A DNA stretch of 64,000 bases from Pediococcus argentinicus (lineage in GTDB: Bacteria > Bacillota > Bacilli > Lactobacillales > Lactobacillaceae). How positions within the stretch are numbered: the first letter of the stretch is position 1; each line of letters starts with the position of its first letter. A program made the position numbers and the translations under genes. The notes under the pieces were generated by a model. That model was given only the letters and a program-made list of their open reading frames with translations, was not told the DNA's origin and did no database searches. This document shows positions 9,700-20,069 of this stretch, one piece after another. The stretch lies in contig NZ_JQCQ01000005.1 of the NCBI RefSeq assembly GCF_001437605.1, positions 1-64,000 of the forward strand. The letters run 5' to 3'.

Positions 9700-10383
9700 T
9701 TAGTCCACACTTTCCGGCAATTGCCAATCAATTGGTTGTTCACCCATCGCAATCAAGGCTTCATTGGTTTTTGAAAACGGCTTAGAACCAAAGAAACCAC
9801 GATATGCTGATAAGGGGCTTGGATGAGCCGACTGAATAATTACGTTTCGACTCTGATCAATTAGTGCGATTTTATCACGGGCCGCCTTACCCCACAAAAT
9901 AAAGACCACTGGCTGTTCTCGATCTGAAAGAGCCTTAATGGCAGAATCAGTTAATCTTTCCCAACCCATTCCTTGATGAGAAAAAGCCACACCGCCTCGA
10001 ACTGTTAAAACCGAGTTCAACAATAGCACTCCTTGATCAGCCCATTTTTTCAAATAGCCATGTTGCACAGGTTTAACACCTAAATCACTCTCTAATTCTT
10101 TATAAATATTAACCAGTGATGGTGGAGTTTTAACCCCTGGCTGAACTGAAAAACTTAAGCCATGCGCTTGGTGTGGTCCATGATATGGATCTTGTCCTAA
10201 AATAACGACTTTCACTTTACTAAATGGTGTCCATTTAAACGCCTGAAAAATATGGTACATATCAGGATATATTGTCTGAGTGGCGTATTCTTTTTTTAGA
10301 TACTGACGAAGTTTTTGGTAGTAATCCTTTTCAAATTCTGGTTCTAGTACTTGCTGCCAATCATTATCAATAATTACTTTCAC
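9700..10383 (-). CDS. ung: Uracil-DNA glycosylase
   Basis: Removes uracil from DNA as the first step of base excision repair. It is a family 1 UDG of 227 aa with the catalytic water-activating loop GQDPYHG (Asp65), the uracil-binding FSVQPG region, VFILWGK, and the DNA-intercalating HPSPLS loop near residue 188. The start is GTG with an AGGAG ribosome site. It is the first gene of ung-tsaE-GNAT. Confidence 0.98.
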   Translation of the reverse strand: MKVIIDNDWQQVLEPEFEKDYYQKLRQYLKKEYATQTIYPDMYHIFQAFKWTPFSKVKVVILGQDPYHGPHQAHGLSFSVQPGVKTPPSLVNIYKELESDLGVKPVQHGYLKKWADQGVLLLNSVLTVRGGVAFSHQGMGWERLTDSAIKALSDREQPVVFILWGKAARDKIALIDQSRNVIIQSAHPSPLSAYRGFFGSKPFSKTNEALIAMGEQPIDWQLPESVD

Positions 10384-10500
10384 TTCAAAGACTCCTTTTT
10401 AATCCGTTTACTTACTATCTACTATAATAACCGATTTACTAAAAAATTGGTCATGTTCATGTTAGAATTAAAGAAATACGATTGAATGGATGTGGATAGA

Positions 10501-11373
10501 ATGATCTCAATTATTGCTTCAGATATGGACGGTACTCTATTAAACGAACAAATGCAGATTCCACCTAAGAATGCCGAGGCTATTAAACAAGCTCAAGCTG
10601 AAGGTGTCCACTTTGTTGTTGCAACTGGACGTCAATATAAAGAGGCTAAGCCTTTAGTCGAAGCCTTTGGTATTTCAGTACCGTTAATCACACTGAATGG
10701 GGCTGCAATTTACGATGTTGACGGCAAAATTTTAGACATGGTTCCAATCACACGTACAATGACCCGTTTAATCATGCGTCAGCTTGATTTAGCTGGTTTA
10801 TATTATGAAATTACTACTTCCGAGGGTGTTGTTTCTAACAGTCGGACTCATCGAATTCAAAACCTTTCTCTCTTACTGGAAGGCTTGAACCCTGACACAC
10901 CATTTAAACTAGCCGTTGCAATGTCATCGGCTCGAGTCGAATTGATGGATATTCGCTATGTTGACAGCTATCAAGAAATTCTAGATGACACAAAAATTAA
11001 GATTCTTAAAATCGTTGCATTTGGTACTGGTGGTCAAAAACAATTACGTCCTATCCAAGAAAAAATTGAAGATCAAGTCGATGTTGCTATCACTTCTTCA
11101 TTTGAAAACAATATTGAAATTAATAACCCCCGTGCTCAAAAAGGAATCGCTCTACAACATTACGCTGACGGGCTGAACATACCAATGTCACAGGTTATGG
11201 CAATTGGCGATAACATCAACGATGCATCTATGTTGAAAGTTGCAGATACGAGTTATGCCATGGGTAATGCCGTTCCTGCTATCAAACAAATCGCAAATCA
11301 TTTAACCGTTTCAAACAATGAAAATGGTGTTGGAAAAGCCATTTTAGAGCAACTTAAAAATAATCATCAATAA
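10501..11373 (+). CDS. Cof-type HAD phosphatase
   Basis: HAD superfamily hydrolase with a type IIB cap, probably acting on sugar phosphates or nucleotides. Motif I is DMDGTLL, motif II lies in VATGRQ, and motifs III/IV are the Lys in NPRAQKG and GDNINDASML. The start was placed at the ATG giving MISIIASDMDGT, the usual Cof N-terminus; another ATG five codons upstream (10486) is in frame and neither has a strong ribosome site. It precedes the YxjI-like gene by 17 nt, probably in one unit. Confidence 0.9.
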   Translation: MISIIASDMDGTLLNEQMQIPPKNAEAIKQAQAEGVHFVVATGRQYKEAKPLVEAFGISVPLITLNGAAIYDVDGKILDMVPITRTMTRLIMRQLDLAGLYYEITTSEGVVSNSRTHRIQNLSLLLEGLNPDTPFKLAVAMSSARVELMDIRYVDSYQEILDDTKIKILKIVAFGTGGQKQLRPIQEKIEDQVDVAITSSFENNIEINNPRAQKGIALQHYADGLNIPMSQVMAIGDNINDASMLKVADTSYAMGNAVPAIKQIANHLTVSNNENGVGKAILEQLKNNHQ

Positions 11374-11390
11374 AAAATGGAGATTTCGTT

Positions 11391-11963
11391 ATGGAAAGGT
11401 TCTATCTTAAAAGCCAAGGCTTAGAAAACAAGGGAGCCACTGTAATTAGAGATCAAAATCATAACTCAAAGTACCTACTAGTTGGTAAGTGGGGCATTGA
11501 GCATGACGCCCTATCCGTTTATGGTGTAAGCGGCCAACTTGAAGCTGAGATAAAACAGCTTTCAGTTGGTAAAACTCCTAAGTTTCAAATACTAATGGAT
11601 AATCAAGAAGTTGGGACAGTTTCAACTCCAATTGGTTTCATTCGTGGATTTTTATTTGTGAATAAACTGAACTGGTTGATTTCCGGAAATACAACTACCT
11701 GTCACTTCAAAGTTCGGAGCGGTATGAAAGTTATTCTAGAAATCAATCGCGTATTAATTAACGGAAGTGCCTATATCGAATTGAACTGTTTTGAAAATGA
11801 ACACACAGCTGTATTCATTGGACTAGCAGCAATTTTAGATCGTTGGGTACAAAAGCGTCCCCCACTTACGGAGCCGAAATTAAGACGGTCGTGGAACTTT
11901 AATTCTGGCAGTGCTTCTTATAACAACTTTACTAAGGAGGAATCACATTGGAACTCAGACTAG
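11391..11963 (+). CDS. LURP-one-related / YxjI-like protein
   Basis: A soluble 190-residue protein with a run of amphipathic beta strands compatible with the tubby-like LURP-one fold found in Firmicute YxjI proteins (for example the YLLVGKW, LSVYGVSGQLEAEI and CHFKVRSG segments). No catalytic motif is visible; relatives are thought to be lipid- or membrane-associated. The last 16 nt overlap the following acetyltransferase start, whose ribosome site lies inside this gene. The assignment is from general pattern only. Confidence 0.5.
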   Translation: MERFYLKSQGLENKGATVIRDQNHNSKYLLVGKWGIEHDALSVYGVSGQLEAEIKQLSVGKTPKFQILMDNQEVGTVSTPIGFIRGFLFVNKLNWLISGNTTTCHFKVRSGMKVILEINRVLINGSAYIELNCFENEHTAVFIGLAAILDRWVQKRPPLTEPKLRRSWNFNSGSASYNNFTKEESHWNSD

Positions 11964-12505
11964 CAACAAAAGACGATATGCCTCAAGTCGTTAATTTAAT
12001 CAAAATCATTTTAGATGATATGGAATTACCAATTTTACTCAATAATCCTGAATCAGAAGTAATGGATTTATTTGTTAAAACCTTTCAGAGCGACACCTAC
12101 GCTAAATTGGCTGATACAATCGTGGCTGTTCAAGACGGTGAAGTTGCCGGAGTTGCATTTGGATACGATGGCTCCAATGAGGAACCCCTTCTAGCTGAAT
12201 TCGGTAATCACTTTGATGCAAAACTACCAAAGCAACCAGTCTTCACTGAACCAGAAGCGGTTGAAAAAGAGTGGTATTTGAACTCTATTGCTGTAAATCC
12301 TAAATTTCAACGACAAGGGATTGGCTCTAAGTTACTAAATGAAATCCCCCATTACGCTAGTCAAAGAGGACTAACTAAAATCGGGTTACTGGTTGATCTA
12401 GCTAATCCAGATGCAGAACGTTTATATCGTCGATCAGGATTTAAAGATTTTAAAACTCAAATGGTCAGTGGTCACGAGTACAAGCATCTTCAAAAAGAAA
12501 TCTAA
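11948..12505 (+). CDS. GNAT family N-acetyltransferase
   Basis: Acetyl-CoA-dependent acetyltransferase of unknown substrate, 185 aa. The core shows WYLNSIAVNPKFQRQGIGSKLL (acetyl-CoA loop RQGIGS) and NPDAERLYRRSGF. An insertion of about 50 residues between beta2 and beta4 is present, common in lactobacillar members. The TTG start is fixed by a perfect AAGGAGG seven bases upstream, which lies within the preceding gene. A strong terminator follows. Confidence 0.88.
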   Translation: MELRLATKDDMPQVVNLIKIILDDMELPILLNNPESEVMDLFVKTFQSDTYAKLADTIVAVQDGEVAGVAFGYDGSNEEPLLAEFGNHFDAKLPKQPVFTEPEAVEKEWYLNSIAVNPKFQRQGIGSKLLNEIPHYASQRGLTKIGLLVDLANPDAERLYRRSGFKDFKTQMVSGHEYKHLQKEI

Positions 12506-12511
12506 ACACTG

Positions 12512-12544
12512 AGACTGAGAAAAAATACTTTCTCAGTCTTTTTT
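12512..12544 (+). terminator. Terminator after GNAT gene
   Basis: AGACTGAGAAA / TTTCTCAGTCT stem with a short loop and six T. It ends the HAD-YxjI-GNAT unit. Confidence 0.9.
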
Positions 12545-12559
12545 CGTTTTTAATCTTAA

Positions 12560-12684
12560 TAGTCTAAATCGGAGAAAAAAGACTGATTCCTGTGCTTAGC
12601 TACGAAAACCAAACGATTCCAAATACGAATCATTCGATTTCCTATGCTATGCTCAGAATCAAACCGCCTTTTTTCTCACTCTTC
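12560..12684 (-). repeat. Structured intergenic repeat, copy B
   Basis: Best-preserved single copy of the dispersed family. The outer stem GAGAAAAAAG (12572-12581) against CTTTTTTCTC (12668-12677) is perfect over 10 bp. An inner 15-bp arm and a TAGC/GCTA stem are also kept. It is the exception in position: it lies on the minus strand between two plus-strand genes, 65 bp before the permease start. Confidence 0.8.
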
Positions 12685-12707
12685 TTTTATGCCGAGCCTA
12701 AATCCAG

Positions 12708-12713
12708 TATAAT
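12708..12713 (+). promoter_or_regulatory. Candidate -10 box of the permease gene
   Basis: A consensus TATAAT lies 36 nt before the chosen ATG; no good -35 box is seen. Confidence 0.4.
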
Positions 12714-12749
12714 GTGAAAGGTTATACTACTTAGACAGGAAGAATGCTT

Positions 12750-14189
12750 ATGAAAAAGACCGGCTTAAAATATATTACCTGGCCTGTTCTCGCGCTAATG
12801 GCATTTGTTAATGTAATTGGCTTCGATGACATTATCTATAATTTTAAAAACCAAGGTCTTGGGGTAATTACCTCGTGGATCGTGTTATTTGCCTTATACA
12901 TTATTCCTTATGGTTTAATGGTCGGTCAGTTGGGATCTACTTTTGATGATGAAGGTGGTGGCTTAACTACCTGGGTTCGCGAAACTAGTGGCGAAACACT
13001 CGGTTACTTTACCGCATGGACCTACTGGGTTGCATCAATCCCTTACGTTGTCGATACTGCCAATTCAGTTGTTGTAGCAATTGGCTGGCTGATCCACGGG
13101 AATAATTCAATGGAAAAGCATATGAGTAACGTTTTATTTTCCCTGCTGACCTTTATCATTTTTGTAATATTCATTTTAATTCAATCGCACATTCAACATT
13201 CGATTCAGGTTTTGAGTATTATCGGCGGTGGTGCAATGTTCTTAATGACAATTCTATTCGTTGTCTTGACTGGCGTTGACTTACTTCAAGGTGGAGCCAT
13301 TTCCTCAGCGCCAATTACGCCAAGTGTGTTTGTACCGAAATTTAATCTACATTTCCTTTCAACGATTGGACTTCTGATTTACGCAACCAGTGGTTCCGAA
13401 CTAGTTGCGCCATACGTCACGCGGATGAAAAATCCTAAAAAAGACTTTCCGAAAGCTATTATGTTAATGACTGTAATGGCCGGATTCTTAACCATTTTCG
13501 GATCATTATCACTAGGTGTGTTCTTCAATCATTATCACCTACCAGTTGATTTAAAAATGAACGGATCATTCTATGCTTTCCAAATCGTGGGTGAACATTT
13601 GGGACTTGGTAAAACAATGCTCTATGCCTTCATCGTCGCTCAACTGCTATATATGTTTGCACTATTGGCCTTACTTTTAGATGCCATGACACGAATCTTA
13701 GTATCCGACACTGGTCCAAAGTACATGCCAAGCAAACTATTAAAAGTTAACCGACGTGGAATTCCAATCAACGGTTATATCATGACTTCTTCGTTATGTG
13801 CTGGCATTTTATTATTAGGCGTTTTTCTTCCTAATATGAATGAAATCTTCAACTGGTTACTGAACTTAAATGGAATCGTCTCACCATTCGTAACTTGCTG
13901 GATCTTCTTTGCTTTCATCCGAGTTCGACAAAAGAAGAATCAATTTCCAGCCTCATACGTATTCATTAAAAATGACCGTTTAGCTATTCTAGTTGGCGGC
14001 TGGTGCTTCGCAGTCACATTTATTGCGGCAACGATGGGTGTTTTCCCACAAGATGTGCCATTCGGTTCCGGTCCATACTGGCACGAATTAACTTTAAACA
14101 TTATTACCCCAATTATCATGGTAGCAATCGGCTGTATCTTACCGTTGATTGCTCGATATGAACAAAATAAGACCCTGGGTAAAAACTAA
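12750..14189 (+). CDS. APC superfamily amino acid permease, YjeM-like
   Basis: Integral membrane amino acid transporter with about 12 helices. The N-terminal GFDDIIYNF segment and the DEGGGLTTWVRE loop are shared with the second permease in this window (20883) and are typical of the YjeM/glutamate-GABA antiporter-like branch; the substrate is not determinable. The ATG at 12750 is preferred because AGGA lies nine bases upstream, whereas the ATG two codons earlier would be only three bases from it. A single-gene unit ending in a terminator. Confidence 0.88.
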   Translation: MKKTGLKYITWPVLALMAFVNVIGFDDIIYNFKNQGLGVITSWIVLFALYIIPYGLMVGQLGSTFDDEGGGLTTWVRETSGETLGYFTAWTYWVASIPYVVDTANSVVVAIGWLIHGNNSMEKHMSNVLFSLLTFIIFVIFILIQSHIQHSIQVLSIIGGGAMFLMTILFVVLTGVDLLQGGAISSAPITPSVFVPKFNLHFLSTIGLLIYATSGSELVAPYVTRMKNPKKDFPKAIMLMTVMAGFLTIFGSLSLGVFFNHYHLPVDLKMNGSFYAFQIVGEHLGLGKTMLYAFIVAQLLYMFALLALLLDAMTRILVSDTGPKYMPSKLLKVNRRGIPINGYIMTSSLCAGILLLGVFLPNMNEIFNWLLNLNGIVSPFVTCWIFFAFIRVRQKKNQFPASYVFIKNDRLAILVGGWCFAVTFIAATMGVFPQDVPFGSGPYWHELTLNIITPIIMVAIGCILPLIARYEQNKTLGKN

Positions 14190-14212
14190 CGTTTTTACTT
14201 CAGGGTCTTTTC
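14171..14212 (+). terminator. Terminator after the YjeM-like permease
   Basis: GACCCTG...GTAAAAAC pairs with GTTTTTAC...CAGGGTC, followed by TTTT. The left arm lies within the last codons of the permease. Confidence 0.85.
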
Positions 14213-14225
14213 ATTTCCTAACTTT

Positions 14226-14268
14226 AATAGTCTATGTTCAGAATCAAACCGCCTTATTTCTACTCCGA
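14226..14268 (-). repeat. Structured intergenic repeat, copy C (internally deleted)
   Basis: Only the two ends of the family are present: the AATAGTC end is joined directly to the ATGTTCAGAATCAAACCGCC half, so about 80 bp of the centre is missing. It begins five bases after the coaA stop codon on the same strand as coaA. Confidence 0.65.
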
Positions 14269-14271
14269 CTT

Positions 14272-15195
14272 TTAGTATTTCCGAATCATAACCTGATCCA
14301 TTATATGATGACTAGTTTTGTGTAGGATCACGTCGGCTCGCCATCTGGTTGGTAGGATATATTCTTTTAAGTTTTTAAAATTAATCGTCTGCCAGATTTG
14401 CTTAGCAAAGTTAATTGCGTCTACTTCAGTCATTTGTGCGTATTTGAAGTAATAGTTATCTGGATCATTATTAGCTAGGTTTCTCAGTGCCAGGAAGCGA
14501 TCCAAGAACCATTTTTTAATCAGGTCGGGTGTTGCGTCAACATAAATTGACCAATCAAAGAAATCACTCACGTAAATAGATTGATTAGATGGCAATTGTA
14601 ATACATTAATACCTTCCACAATCAGAATATCAGGTTGGTCAACAACTTCGTATTCGTCTGGAACAATATCATAAACTTGATGTGAATACATTGGAGCTTT
14701 GACATTGCGCTGTCCATCTTTAATCGCGACTAGAAAGTCGATTAAGGCCTGCATGTTGTAACTTTCAGGAAAACCTTTTCGATCAAGAATCCCACGCTTC
14801 TGCAGTTCCTTAGTTGGATACAAGAAACCATCCGTCGTAATTAATTGAGTTTTCACCCCAACTAATAAATGACTCAACAACAACTGTAATAGTCGTGCCG
14901 TGGTACTCTTCCCTACTGCAACACTACCTGAAATTCCGATGATAAATGGTGACTTAGTTTTATTGATATTCAAAAAATCATTCTTATCACGTTGCCAACG
15001 ATCATAGTCGATAAACTTCTTCTTCAAAAGCTGAATCAACGGAATATAAACATCCTGAACGTCTTGCAAAGAAATTTGATCATTAAAAGCTTTAACTTCC
15101 TTCAACTGTTCTTGTGTTAAAGGCAATTCAATATCTCGAACCAAAGTACTCCAGGTATCCCGGTCAATTTTAAAATAACTATCCGCTTCTGCCAA
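14272..15195 (-). CDS. coaA: Pantothenate kinase, type I
   Basis: Phosphorylates pantothenate, the first step of coenzyme A synthesis. The 307-aa protein is a P-loop kinase with GISGSVAVGKST at residues 87-98, a VEGINVLQ segment with the catalytic region, and the conserved FLDRFLALR and YFKYAQM sequences of the bacterial type I family. The start is TTG, preceded by GAGGAT at seven bases. It is transcribed alone, downstream of and on the same strand as the acetoin genes with a 42-nt gap to aldC. Confidence 0.97.
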   Translation of the reverse strand: MAEADSYFKIDRDTWSTLVRDIELPLTQEQLKEVKAFNDQISLQDVQDVYIPLIQLLKKKFIDYDRWQRDKNDFLNINKTKSPFIIGISGSVAVGKSTTARLLQLLLSHLLVGVKTQLITTDGFLYPTKELQKRGILDRKGFPESYNMQALIDFLVAIKDGQRNVKAPMYSHQVYDIVPDEYEVVDQPDILIVEGINVLQLPSNQSIYVSDFFDWSIYVDATPDLIKKWFLDRFLALRNLANNDPDNYYFKYAQMTEVDAINFAKQIWQTINFKNLKEYILPTRWRADVILHKTSHHIMDQVMIRKY

Positions 15196-15237
15196 ATTTA
15201 ATATCCTCGTTTGCTAAATTAGCTACATTTTACCATA

Positions 15238-15945
15238 TTATTCAGCTTGCTTGATATCGGCCTTAACATCATCTAGCGCTGTTGGTTCATATGTCATAAA
15301 GTCTTTGTTATCAACTGGTAAATGAAGTTGGAAATCAGAGAAAGCCTGGTAAGCTAATTCACCTGAGACAACTTCAAAATCTAAAACATGTCCACCAAAT
15401 TGATGATCCTCACTAATAAAGTGTAGATGCAATCCTTTCACACCCATACCTTCGTATAGGCCGGGAGTATAGTATCCTACTAACATCCCTGAAATAGAAT
15501 TTTTCTGAAAAACGGCCTGTTCAGAAGCAGTTTTAGCCAAAGTTGGATATGGCTTATTCTGCTTTTTGACCGCACGAGTCTTAACCATATCAAACTCACC
15601 AGCAACCGTTAATCCAACCATTGTATTGGTTAGATGCTCAGCCTCAATCACACCCATAATATCGGAGGTTGAACACTGATTAAGATCAACTTCAGAAGCT
15701 GGGTCCCATTGATGAACATTAGCAAACGGAATTAACGTGTCTTCATCCGGCTGAACCACGGTACCATCAGCTTTGGCTTGATATGCAATTCCATTTAAAA
15801 TAATCAGTTCACCGTCTAGTCCTTCAGCCGTTCCAATTCCTGTATCACCTTTTTTAAGCAATTCTTTCAGCGTGATGGTTCCATCAAATAAACCATCCGC
15901 TAACATTGCTAGTGTTCCATGTTGAAATAAAATTGATTGTGTCAT
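15238..15945 (-). CDS. aldC: Alpha-acetolactate decarboxylase
   Basis: Converts alpha-acetolactate to acetoin, diverting excess pyruvate and preventing diacetyl formation. The zinc ligands are visible as His173, His175 and His186 in the GLHLHFISEDHQFGGH region; the length of 235 aa is normal. The ATG follows AGGAG at six bases. It begins 11 nt after the alsS stop, so the two enzymes of the pathway are co-transcribed. Confidence 0.97.
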   Translation of the reverse strand: MTQSILFQHGTLAMLADGLFDGTITLKELLKKGDTGIGTAEGLDGELIILNGIAYQAKADGTVVQPDEDTLIPFANVHQWDPASEVDLNQCSTSDIMGVIEAEHLTNTMVGLTVAGEFDMVKTRAVKKQNKPYPTLAKTASEQAVFQKNSISGMLVGYYTPGLYEGMGVKGLHLHFISEDHQFGGHVLDFEVVSGELAYQAFSDFQLHLPVDNKDFMTYEPTALDDVKADIKQAE

Positions 15946-15956
15946 CGTAACTCCTT

Positions 15957-17633
15957 TTAAAGTTGATCAGGTAAAATTGTAGCTCCAAGTTTAACGTTGT
16001 CAGAGTAGTCAACTGGAATATCAACCACCACTGGTCCTTCAGTTGCAAAAGCTTGATCTAAGACTTTGCCTAGATCAGCGGGCTTTTCAACTCGCAATCC
16101 AGTTGCGCCAAAACTTTCGGCATATTTAACAAAGTCAACTGGACCAAAGTTAACCCCTGCCGCCTTGCCATACTTCATTTCTTCTTGGAACTTAACCATA
16201 TCATAGTAACCATCATTCCAAATAATATGGATAATGTTTAATTTTTCACGAACAGCAGTCTCCAACTCTTGTGCAGAGAATAGGAAGCCTCCATCACCAG
16301 AAACAGAGATTGATTTACTATTTGGACGAACAAGCGCTGCTGAAATTGCCCATGGAAGAGCCACTCCAAGTGTTTGCATCCCGTTACTGAATAGTAAGTG
16401 ACGTGGTTCGTAACTTCTGAAATGACGAGCCATCCAAATGTAGTGACTACCTACATCCACTGAAACCGTCATATCATCAGACACCCGATATTGGAGTGCT
16501 GAGATGATTGAAAGTGGATGATTCAACTGGCTTTTATCGTCAATCACTGGTGGCAAATCTTGTTTGTTTTGTTTGGTACGCAGTGTTTCTAAATAGTCTT
16601 GGCCCTCATTAGTTGGTTGATAACCCAGCAAATAAGGTGTTAAGAAGTTTAATGTTTGTGCAATATCACCAACTAATTCACGTTCGGGTTCAAAGTTATG
16701 ATCAATTTCTGCTGGAGAATCATCAATTGTAATGATGCGACCTTCAGCTTCAGCATTCCAGTTTCGTGGTTCGTATTCAATCGCATCGTAACCAATTGGA
16801 ATTACTAAATCACTATGCTTAATCAATTGATCTCCCGGTTGGTTACGGAATAGTCCTACACGACCATAGAAATGTTGTTCCAGGTCATGTGAAATAATTC
16901 CAGCACCTTGGAAAGTTTCAACAACTGGAATATTAGCTGTCCGAACTAATTCTCGAACTGCTTTGGTAACCTCTGGAGAAGATGCACGCATTCCTAGTAA
17001 TAAGACTGGTAATTGAGCATTTTTAATTTCATTGGCTAGTTTTTCAACTTCGACTGGACTAGCAGGGCCCAAGATTGGATCTGGAATCGGCTTGATTGGT
17101 CTTGAAGTAACACCGGCATTAACCACATCTTGAGGAATACTGATAAAACTAGCACCTTGTTTAGATGAAACCGCCGCACGATATGCATTAGCTACAACTT
17201 CTGAAATATTTTCTGGCTCCTGAACTTCCACACTGTACTTCGTGATGGGTTCAAACAATGCAGCGTTTCGCATACTTTGATGAGTCAGGCGCAATAAGTC
17301 ATTTCGGGGAACCTGTCCACCAATGGCTAATACTGGATCACCTTCTGCGGTAGCTGTCACAAGTCCAGTTGCCAAGTTACCAACTCCGGGACCAGATGTC
17401 ACTAATGCTACTCCAGGTTTACCAGTTAAGCGGCCAATTGCTGCGGCCATAAATGCAGCATTTTGTTCATGTCTTGTAATAATTAAACGTGGCTTTTTAG
17501 CCCGATTTGAATGTTCTAATTGTTCAAATAGTAGGTCGATTTTAGCACCTGGAATTCCAAAAACGTATGGAATATCATGGTTAATCAAACTATCTAAAAT
17601 CGAATCCGCTCCTGTATAACTTTTATCAATCAC
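15957..17633 (-). CDS. alsS: Acetolactate synthase, catabolic
   Basis: Thiamine diphosphate enzyme joining two pyruvates into alpha-acetolactate. The catalytic Glu is Glu56 in TRHEQNAAF; the ThDP-binding motif runs from GDGGFLF to NDGYYD (about 445-475). The 558-residue length, the absence of a regulatory subunit gene and the adjacent aldC identify it as the catabolic acetoin-pathway enzyme rather than the biosynthetic IlvB. The start is GTG with an AGAGGA ribosome site. Confidence 0.96.
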   Translation of the reverse strand: MIDKSYTGADSILDSLINHDIPYVFGIPGAKIDLLFEQLEHSNRAKKPRLIITRHEQNAAFMAAAIGRLTGKPGVALVTSGPGVGNLATGLVTATAEGDPVLAIGGQVPRNDLLRLTHQSMRNAALFEPITKYSVEVQEPENISEVVANAYRAAVSSKQGASFISIPQDVVNAGVTSRPIKPIPDPILGPASPVEVEKLANEIKNAQLPVLLLGMRASSPEVTKAVRELVRTANIPVVETFQGAGIISHDLEQHFYGRVGLFRNQPGDQLIKHSDLVIPIGYDAIEYEPRNWNAEAEGRIITIDDSPAEIDHNFEPERELVGDIAQTLNFLTPYLLGYQPTNEGQDYLETLRTKQNKQDLPPVIDDKSQLNHPLSIISALQYRVSDDMTVSVDVGSHYIWMARHFRSYEPRHLLFSNGMQTLGVALPWAISAALVRPNSKSISVSGDGGFLFSAQELETAVREKLNIIHIIWNDGYYDMVKFQEEMKYGKAAGVNFGPVDFVKYAESFGATGLRVEKPADLGKVLDQAFATEGPVVVDIPVDYSDNVKLGATILPDQL

Positions 17634-17694
17634 GGTTGTGTCCTCTTTTCATTTCCTCTTAGTATTGCCCCACCATCATACCAGACCACAAAAT

Positions 17695-17722
17695 AAAAAA
17701 GCTAAGATTTTTACTTAGCTTT
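17695..17722 (-). terminator. Terminator after helD
   Basis: On the minus strand AAAGCTAAG pairs with CTTAGCTTT and is followed by a T run. Confidence 0.85.
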
Positions 17723-17756
17723 AATAATATATTACGTATTTATCAATAACGTGTAA

Positions 17757-20069
17757 TTACTGAATTGATTGGTATAAATCAGGGTTAATTTTAGCAATCA
17801 ATGGACTAATTTGTTGCTGTGCAATCACAGTTAAGCGATGCATTGCACGGGAACAAATTGTATAGAGTAATTGTTGATCGTAATCAGCTTCATACTTTTT
17901 ATCCGATGCATCCCATACAATAACTGAATCAAATTCCAAACCTTTCGCCAAGAATGATGGCACGATGATTGTTCCATCAACTAAGCGCTGATTTTCAGAT
18001 CTGATAAGTGTTGCTGACTCGCCAGCTTCTTTTAAGAGATCTGCAATTCGTTCACAATCAACACTATCACGACCAATAATAGCTGTCGTTTCATGATCCT
18101 GTCGATCTCGAGCCAATTGCCTTTGAGCAGCCTTCAGAAGTGACTTCTCGTCGGCTGTTACTTGAACTGTTGGCAATTCACCAGTTCGGTTAAAGGACTC
18201 GATTGATTCACCTTCAGATAAGATTTCCTTAGTGAAATCAGTAATTTGTTGCGTTGAACGATAAGACTTCGATAGTTGAACTACTTCCGTCTTTTCAGGT
18301 TTAAACATTTGTGACAACTCTGTCAACAGACTGTGAGTTGTTTCGCCAGCAAAAATAGCCTGATTTAAATCACCCAGCAATGTAAATTTAGCCCGCGGAT
18401 AATTGAAGCGAATGTATGCTAACTGAAAGGCATTATAATCTTGAATTTCATCAATAAAGACATAACGCATTGAGCGTTCACCTTTTTTTCCAGTCATTAA
18501 GTCAAACAGGTATAAGTAGGCAGATGAACCTTGGGCTGAAATATGATGATCTTTCATGTCAGCCATCACTTGTTCAACATGGGCATCCCAGCCAGCTTCA
18601 GAAATATTCAACTTATCAAAATCAACAATCTTTGGCATCGAACGCAACATATGAATAAATTGCGCATTGATATTGAAGAAGCGATTTCTAGTAATAGCAT
18701 TCTTTACTGGCTGTAGTTCTTTAATCACTAATTGACGAGCTAAGAACTTAAACTCTTCATCATTATCCTTGAATTCACGCGGATTATTTTTAAAGAGGTC
18801 ATGTAATTCCTCTTGGCTTAGATTTTGAACCGCTTCTTCAACCCATTTCGAACGAATCTCAGAGCCGACCTTACGATTCAGCATTCGAATCAACTCGTCC
18901 TTGGTTCCTTCTAATCGGTTTCCTAAATTGTAGGTTGAGTTGAATGAATAATAAATTTCTTTCAAACGATCACGGTCTGCAAAATGGTTACCATGGAAAG
19001 TAATATTTCTAAATCGCATTCCACTGGTACCCAGATGTTCAGCATATTTAGTAACCGCATTGAAAAATTGCAAACTTCCTTCAAATGATTGAATTCGACG
19101 TTCTTCTTCAGTTCGTTGCTTTTCAAATCGTTCTTGTAGATTTTCAATCTCTAAATTGGGAATTCGACGACGTGTAAATTGGTAATAAGTCATTTGAATC
19201 ATGTTTTGTTCGCCTAATTCAGGCAAAACTTGATCCACATAATCATTAAATAACTGATTAGGAGAAAACATGATAACTTGTCCCGCATTCAACTTACCGC
19301 GATAACGATAAAGAAGGAATGCCACTCGTTGCAAAATAGCAGCTGTCTTACCTGATCCAGCTGCTCCTTGTACAAATAACAAGTCTGCATCCGTATTTCG
19401 AATAATCTTATTTTGTTCCCGCTGAATAGTTGAAACAATACTCTTCATTTTGACATCGGATTGATTACCCAATGCATTCAATAGCATTTGATCCCCAATC
19501 GTTTCATCGGTATCAAAGACGGTCTTTAGTTCAGAATCTTCAATCGTGAATTGGCGTTTAAGTTTTAAATTAACGTGTTGCGTGCCATCAGGTGTTTGAT
19601 AAGAAACATCCCCCATTTGGCCATCATAGTACACACTGGAGATGGGTGCACGCCAGTCATAAATCAAGAAATGCTCTGGCGAATCAGAGAAGGAGCTCAG
19701 CCCAATGTAAATAGCCTCATCAGATTTTTCACCATCTTCATGAAAATCAATTCGAGCGAAATATGGACGTTTCTCTAGCTTCTGTAATGTGTCTAAGCGA
19801 TCAGTGGCGTGGCGCCAGCTGTTTTCTCGCTCTGATAATAACTGTTGCTGCTGACGCACTGAAATAGCGGTATCCATCATTCCAGAATAGGTACCAGTAT
19901 TAACGCGGACATCTTTGAAAAAGTTCTTTTCAATTTCAGTCTGATTATTTTTTGCAGTTGTTGCATCAGCCTCTGCCTTTTTGATTGCAGTACCGATTTT
20001 ATCAACTACTGTACCCAAGTGATGCTTTTCTTGTTCAAATATTTGATCTGCCAAATGCTTCACTCCCAC
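17757..20069 (-). CDS. helD: HelD-type helicase / RNA polymerase recycling factor
   Basis: Superfamily 1 UvrD/Rep-like ATPase. A long N-terminal coiled coil (about 10-100, bearing the arm that in HelD enters the RNA polymerase secondary channel) precedes Walker A GAAGSGKT (235-242), Walker B FIDEIQDYN and the later LSKSYRST and SRAMHRL motifs. The 770-aa size matches HelD rather than UvrD or PcrA. The start is uncertain: the GTG used here precedes a GGGAG ribosome site, and a TTG five codons on (20054) sits at a better distance from it. The gene is monocistronic with its own terminator. Confidence 0.92.
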   Translation of the reverse strand: MGVKHLADQIFEQEKHHLGTVVDKIGTAIKKAEADATTAKNNQTEIEKNFFKDVRVNTGTYSGMMDTAISVRQQQQLLSERENSWRHATDRLDTLQKLEKRPYFARIDFHEDGEKSDEAIYIGLSSFSDSPEHFLIYDWRAPISSVYYDGQMGDVSYQTPDGTQHVNLKLKRQFTIEDSELKTVFDTDETIGDQMLLNALGNQSDVKMKSIVSTIQREQNKIIRNTDADLLFVQGAAGSGKTAAILQRVAFLLYRYRGKLNAGQVIMFSPNQLFNDYVDQVLPELGEQNMIQMTYYQFTRRRIPNLEIENLQERFEKQRTEEERRIQSFEGSLQFFNAVTKYAEHLGTSGMRFRNITFHGNHFADRDRLKEIYYSFNSTYNLGNRLEGTKDELIRMLNRKVGSEIRSKWVEEAVQNLSQEELHDLFKNNPREFKDNDEEFKFLARQLVIKELQPVKNAITRNRFFNINAQFIHMLRSMPKIVDFDKLNISEAGWDAHVEQVMADMKDHHISAQGSSAYLYLFDLMTGKKGERSMRYVFIDEIQDYNAFQLAYIRFNYPRAKFTLLGDLNQAIFAGETTHSLLTELSQMFKPEKTEVVQLSKSYRSTQQITDFTKEILSEGESIESFNRTGELPTVQVTADEKSLLKAAQRQLARDRQDHETTAIIGRDSVDCERIADLLKEAGESATLIRSENQRLVDGTIIVPSFLAKGLEFDSVIVWDASDKKYEADYDQQLLYTICSRAMHRLTVIAQQQISPLIAKINPDLYQSIQ

